A stretch of 64,000 nucleotides of DNA from Symsagittifera roscoffensis. Taxonomy: Eukaryota > Xenacoelomorpha > Acoela > Convolutidae. Shown in pieces: positions 50,501 to 56,500 of the stretch. The translations under genes and the position numbers were made by a program. The notes under the pieces are model-generated. The model did not search any database. It had not been told where the DNA came from and saw only the letters and a program-made list of their open reading frames with translations. The stretch's first letter is position 1. Each line of letters starts with the position of its first letter. The DNA is taken from positions 83,724,012 to 83,788,011 of the forward strand of contig NC_087062.1 of assembly GCF_963678635.1 (NCBI RefSeq). Direction: 5' to 3'.

Positions 50501-53500
50501 TAATCTCAGATTTGGCACAACAATTTTCGAGAAAATCAATGTTTCCAAAAAAACGAGCTAAATTTCTGCAGCTACATTTTTAAGGTGAAAAAATGGCGAA
50601 ACCGTTGTTCAGCAAAAATTCACAAAATCTGTTCTTTCAATTCAGTTCTTAGTCTCAGGTTTGGCAGGGCAGTTCTCAAGAAGAGAAAGCTTCCAACAAA
50701 CGATCAGAATTTCAAAATTTTGATATTTTCTGGGGCCAACGCCATTTTCTACCGAAATTCGGACGCAGCAACTTATGCAGGGGAGATCCCCAGAACCTTT
50801 GGCTGAACCTTCAATCTCCAGAAACATTTAGATTGAACCTCATTGAACCCTTTTGATTGTTATCTCAGTTTCGTTATGATAGTTTGAGAGAATGAAAAAA
50901 TTTTTAAAAAAAAATGGGTGAAAAATTCCCCTACAGTTTCAAACTTGGATGGTAGAGATCGTAGAACGTTCAGCGAAATAAAACGGAACATCCAAACGGA
51001 ACATAAAACGGAACATCCAATTGTTTGAAATCGGTAAAATGACAGTTTTCCGAAAAAGGCAAAAAGGCAACCAAACGACAAAAAAATCAGCTCTATAAGT
51101 GAAATAAGAAAGCGTAAAAATAAGCCTTGAAATAGTAAAACTTTTGCTAATTTTCGGATTCGAATCGACGACCTCAAGATTTGGACGCCACGGACGCCTA
51201 ATGGTCTCAGCAACGAACCCTTAAAGCTCATTAAACACCAGTCACGAACAATAAAACAGAAAACAGATGCTATGAAATTTCCAATGATTAAGATCGTAAA
51301 TATAGCTACAGTGCCACTAAATGAGCACTTACAGTTGCGAGTTGTTGGAAAGAATGTAGTCATACTAATACACTCTCTAAGCTCGCTAGCGCACATCATG
51401 AATTTTCATAATACACGTTACTTTTTTAAAAACAGTACCAAGCCCCACCAAAAAATCAGATACATAAATATAAATCTTTTGAGCAACAGTGAACCAGATA
51501 TAAAAATGCAAAGATGCCACAAAAAATGAGGACCTTTATTTGCACAACTTAGGTTCGAAAAAATCGACCACGTAATAAGACACTACACGCTGCGCATGTG
51601 TGATGGAAAACTTCTAAATGTTCTTTAACACACAAAAAAACGGAATTCTTGTAAGATTAAAATGCAGCTGCTTCCCAGCAAGTACTGATTTTCACTGAAT
51701 TAAGTTATCAGGCCTGGCAGGTGCGGAACTATGAAAAACTCCAGGGAAAAGGGGTGGATTTTCAAAAAGTTTTGTCGATCATTTTAGGCCGACTAAGTTG
51801 ATTTTACAAGCTCTCCCAAAACACCATAAAGACCCTAGTTTGACCATACGACTGTGCCTTAGGTGAATTTTTGACACAGAGGCGAAGTTACACTTCGCAT
51901 ACACAAGCAAAAATATGACCGATAACGCTACTGGGAAAAACTAATCGAGTAAAATTTCGCGTCTACATAATAATTTCTGAAGTGACGCACGCCAATTACG
52001 AGTCTACATAACTGCTAAGTGACGCAAGCCAACTATGACGCATTAGCAGTACCAGCTAAATAGAAAAAAAACTTTCCAACTAACATGCCTCAATTTATAG
52101 AGCGGAGGCATTTTAACTAGTATACGAAAAAGTTCATTAAAAACATCCGACCCTGCCCAGGTTCGACCCTGTTATTTTGTTGCGGGTCTCCTCCCTACCT
52201 CTACGCTATGAATCCATGATACCTTGAAGCTAAAATGCTATTTGTCCTACAAAACTGCTCGTATCAGGGCGAAGCACTGAATTTTCTGACTGCGAAGTAC
52301 TTAAGGTCTATGGAGCAGTAATAACATGAAAAAACTCAATGTTAATTGAAATTAAAAATTTTAAAAAATTTTTTGAGATTTTTGTGAAAATTATCCCACA
52401 CGCCATATAAAGAACAACGTAAAAAATTTCGCACCTAGTAACAAATCAGTTACCGCAAATAGGCTTCCATCAATCAATTTGGAACGATTTCTGAGATTAA
52501 TTGAATCACCGATTCCGCGTTAATAGCGCGAAAAAAATCGCGCACTCATTTACCCAAATTGACCATTTTTAAACCCCTCATAACTTAACAAAAAATGATC
52601 GCAGGGGAAATGGGATTTCAAATTTAAGGTCAGGACAACAATACTTGTTAAATAATATGAAAAAATTTCGTTAAAAAAGGTTAGTTAAAAAGTCGAAAAC
52701 TGTCAAAAGAAAAAAAACCACCCTTAGCACTTTCGTTACGAAAGTCGGAACAATAACATTCGGTGTTAATATCCTTACCATGGGCTCTAGTTAATAGCTG
52801 GTTATTGATCAAAAATAACTTTCAAAATGAACACATTTTATCGCAACAAAATTTTTATTCGCAACAATACTTGTGACTTAGGTTGGAAAAAAAGATAGTT
52901 CATACTATAACACAAACTATGCTCGTGTAAACAGGCCAGAAACAAATTATTGAAAAGTTTAGACCAAAAACATCACTCACATTTAATACATATAAGCTCA
53001 AAGGTGCCATTAGAAAACTTCAGGTCCGGTTGGCTAAAAATGGATGTAAAAAGTACCAATGTTGGGACCCTTTGGGAAGTCAGGGGATCGAATTTCAGAA
53101 CCCTCCTCCCTCCCCAAATCCGTTACTGAGGCCTGGTTTTTCACAATACTGTCACAACTAACCCAATACTGTGTCGAAGGAGGAGTTGAGGAATTTGGAG
53201 GCGAAAGAAGGGCAGGCGGAGGAGGAGGCAAATTGCGAGAATGCCTCGACTACTTCTCTGTCTGATTTGAGTGGTACTGCATAAGACTCGCAGTTATCCC
53301 TATCCAGGCATCGCTTTTCTGTATAGCTTATGTCACCAAGTCCGTACTGAAACAATAATATGCATCACTGAAAAAAAAACTTTTTTTAAAAAAAATTACC
53401 ACTAGTATATTGTAAAGCATATAATTGCGTGCGCAGGGAAACTTGGTCGGCGGCATGCGCAGAATATTTTGCGAGACATTTCAATTTTTTTCGCCCTTTT

Positions 53501-56500
53501 TTCCGGAATCTTACAATGACCAAATTTGGAAAAAATTTCTGTGCCACAAGCAACTTCTCGAAAAAAGCACACAAAAACGTATTTCTGCGGCGCGCGCTCT
53601 CCCTGAAAGTTAGTATATATTGATTTTTCCGTTAGACGTGGCTGCCAAAAATTGAAGATTCGAGACCGCAATCCAAGATTTGAAACCTGGAAAAATGCCC
53701 AGAATGGATTCTTTTCTTCTCGGAAAAACTCTGGATCCTTCACCTCTTATTTGAAACATTTGGACCATGAGCTGCAGTGTTTATTGCTCAGTGCCATAGT
53801 CGACTCAATTTAGGTTTGCCCAAGGCGAAAAATAAAACCATACTACTGACCTCTTTGATAACTTCTTGCAAGAAATTGAAGATAACTGGCATTTGATACA
53901 GTTTATACAGCTCTGTCATATTTTCTCTCAGCACAGCATTTGACCACGTCAATTGTCTCCCAGTAATATTGACTTGTCTAAAAATCGATACCAGGCAATA
54001 CAAATTAACAGTCAAACCAAACACAATAAAAACAGTGCTTAAAATCTTTCATCCGAAATTCATGCTTTCTGTTTTCCATTAAACAGAACAGAAAATGTTA
54101 GACGAGGCGTTATTTGATAGTAATGTGGTTTTTCTTTCGCGAAATTTGGCTAAATTAACAATTATTTTTACATTTCAACTAACAATTTTTGACAAAATAA
54201 TGATGGCCCGAGCTCAATGTTATGGAGATATTTTAGCTGTATTTAACCTGAATTAATGGGGTTTGAAACTTGCCATTTTGGGCACTGAAGGATAATTAAA
54301 GCGGGCTATATTTCAATTAGAGTGTAGCGTAAGTAACGAATTAATCTGGCTGACAAAACATCAGAAACTGAATTCAGCCATTCTATTTGGCCTATTTTTA
54401 ATGTAACTAGATGCAAAATATACAACTCAGCGCTTTACATAAAGAATGGAGGGAAGCAAACTTCTTGTACTTAAATATATTATTCCTAAGCTCGACAAAA
54501 GTAACGGAATAATAATGCTTGAAGTTATTTTTTTATTCAGAGCAATTTCGACTATTGAAATAATAGTTTTTACCAAAAAAATTAAATCCTATTATAAGGA
54601 GATCGACTCCTTGGGTTCAAACGCAAAAAATATGTTTCCATTGCAATGATTTTTGGTTATTGCGATCAATTGTAGAAATCGTTTACGAGCTCTTTACACC
54701 TGCAAGAGCAAGCAAGTGTTTTATAATCTGGAACTTGGTTTTTCCCCGAAAACAACTTTTTACAAATCCTAGTTGGACCTTGATCTTTCGCTAGACCTGT
54801 ATTAAAGTCCAAAATTATACTTTTCGCCGATTAGTCTGCAGCTCAATTCTTGTCCGGCTCAATTTTTGTTTTGATTTTTTTTTCAAATGATCAACTTAAT
54901 TGCTCTCAAGTGTTGTATGTAAGTCTTCAACCAGTTAACAAATATACGCACAAAGGCTAAGCGGAGCTTCGCATTACTTGAGATACAACGCAAACGCTGC
55001 ATTGCAGACCAACGAACGTAAAATGAAGAAAAAATATAGTGGAAATCAATTTTCTTAGAAAAAAAGAAAGTTTCAATTTCAGAAGAACAGCCGAAAAACA
55101 CAACCACCAGCATAAAATATGGTATCGGTAGTAACCGAGCTAATATGGACTCAAAAGTTACATTTGAAATTTCAAGAAGCTGAGCATGTCAGCCTGCACA
55201 TGAAGCAGCACATTTCCTTACATATTTGCAAGAGAAGTAGCTTCCGGGAAGATAAGTCCAGTTCCCCATTACAAGACACATGCTCTCGCAAGTGTAATAA
55301 CGATCAATTTGATAGTAATTTATACATACATAAGCTCATTCAAGGACAATCTAGGCTTGAACTTCTTTGTGTAACTTCGAAATTTTTCGCTTCTTATAAA
55401 AAAGCGATGTCTCAATTTATTTTATTTTCTTAACTTTAACTTACTATTTGCTGCATTTCAAACGGTGCGAAGCTCTGTTTTGCCACTGAAATCAAGAATT
55501 TATCAATGATGCTCAACGCGTAAGTGCGAACTTTTTTAGCCCTGAAAAATACCCCAAAATGAATTAAAGCGATGTATTTGTTTCAGAATATACTACTTGG
55601 GTCTTTGATATCGGCTGCGGGGTTAGTAAACCTAACAAGAAACTCATTCAAAAATTACAACTAAATTAACTTTTTTGTCAAATAAATCTGAGACAAAAAT
55701 TTTTTTAGTTTCTTATTTTTAATTTGCTGCATCGCAAGTGGTTCGAAGCTCTGCTTCGCCTCCATGTTCAAGAATTTATCAATGATGCTCGACGCTTATG
55801 CGCGAATTTATTAATCTCGTAAAATCATCCCAAATTGAATTGAGGCAAGGTAATTGATTCCAGATTATACTACTTAGTATTTCATGTCGGCTGTGGGGGC
55901 AAAAAGCAAACAAGAAAGTCAAAATTTCATAAATTACAGCTGTATTAACTTTTTCTTTTGCCGAAAATGGCGGTTCGGGAAGCGTTAAAACCTGGCCCTG
56001 GTACAATAAATTTTCTGTTTGATATGAAAAAGACGTACATATTTAACTTGTTCATAGTGGCGTCTAGTAATGATGCTCCATCCCAGAAACAGTCGAGAGG
56101 GGTGGTGATTAGACAAGGATTGAGATAATTCATAAACTAAAACGACACAAAACGAAAAGTTATTGTTCACTGTTCTAGCAGCAGAGCATACTCCGACAAC
56201 AGATATCGCTAAGAAACTTGTTTATAAAATTTTCCCGAAATTTCACTCTTTTTTGGGAGGGAGCGACTTCTTGGTATTTCATTTTATCTGAAAGATCATA
56301 CAACTCGCATCACAGCTGAAAGAGCATTATTTTGACACAGCGCGACGTTTGCTTCGATCCTTATGGGTTAGTTCAAACAACTATTCAGAGAAGAATTTAA
56401 TAAATTAAACATCATTAGTTTTAAATTTGAGAAATAGATACCTGTGTAAGCAACTGTGTTGTCAGCTCATTCGTTGGCTGAGGAATAGGAAATGAGATTT

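Larger units (their letters stand above)
48050..53162 (-). other. Patched intron 6 (large, repeat-filled)
   Basis: About 5.1 kb with SINE copies (48,215; 48,385; 49,460; 51,040; 51,878), a tandem satellite-like array (49,610-50,840) and a dispersed family copy (52,255-52,760). A missing phase 1-1 Patched exon for the ELIVGG-type ectodomain block could lie here, but I could not find it. Confidence 0.65.
53978..56038 (-). other. Patched intron 4
   Basis: About 2.1 kb. It holds the hairpin-tail fragment near 54,945-55,010 and a pair of related ~280-bp repeats (55,440 and 55,725 onward). The rest is unassigned AT-rich DNA. Confidence 0.7.

Noticed and set aside
50860-51399. 179-codon minus-strand frame
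   Set aside because: Runs through a SINE copy including its tRNA-like boxes; no family resemblance.
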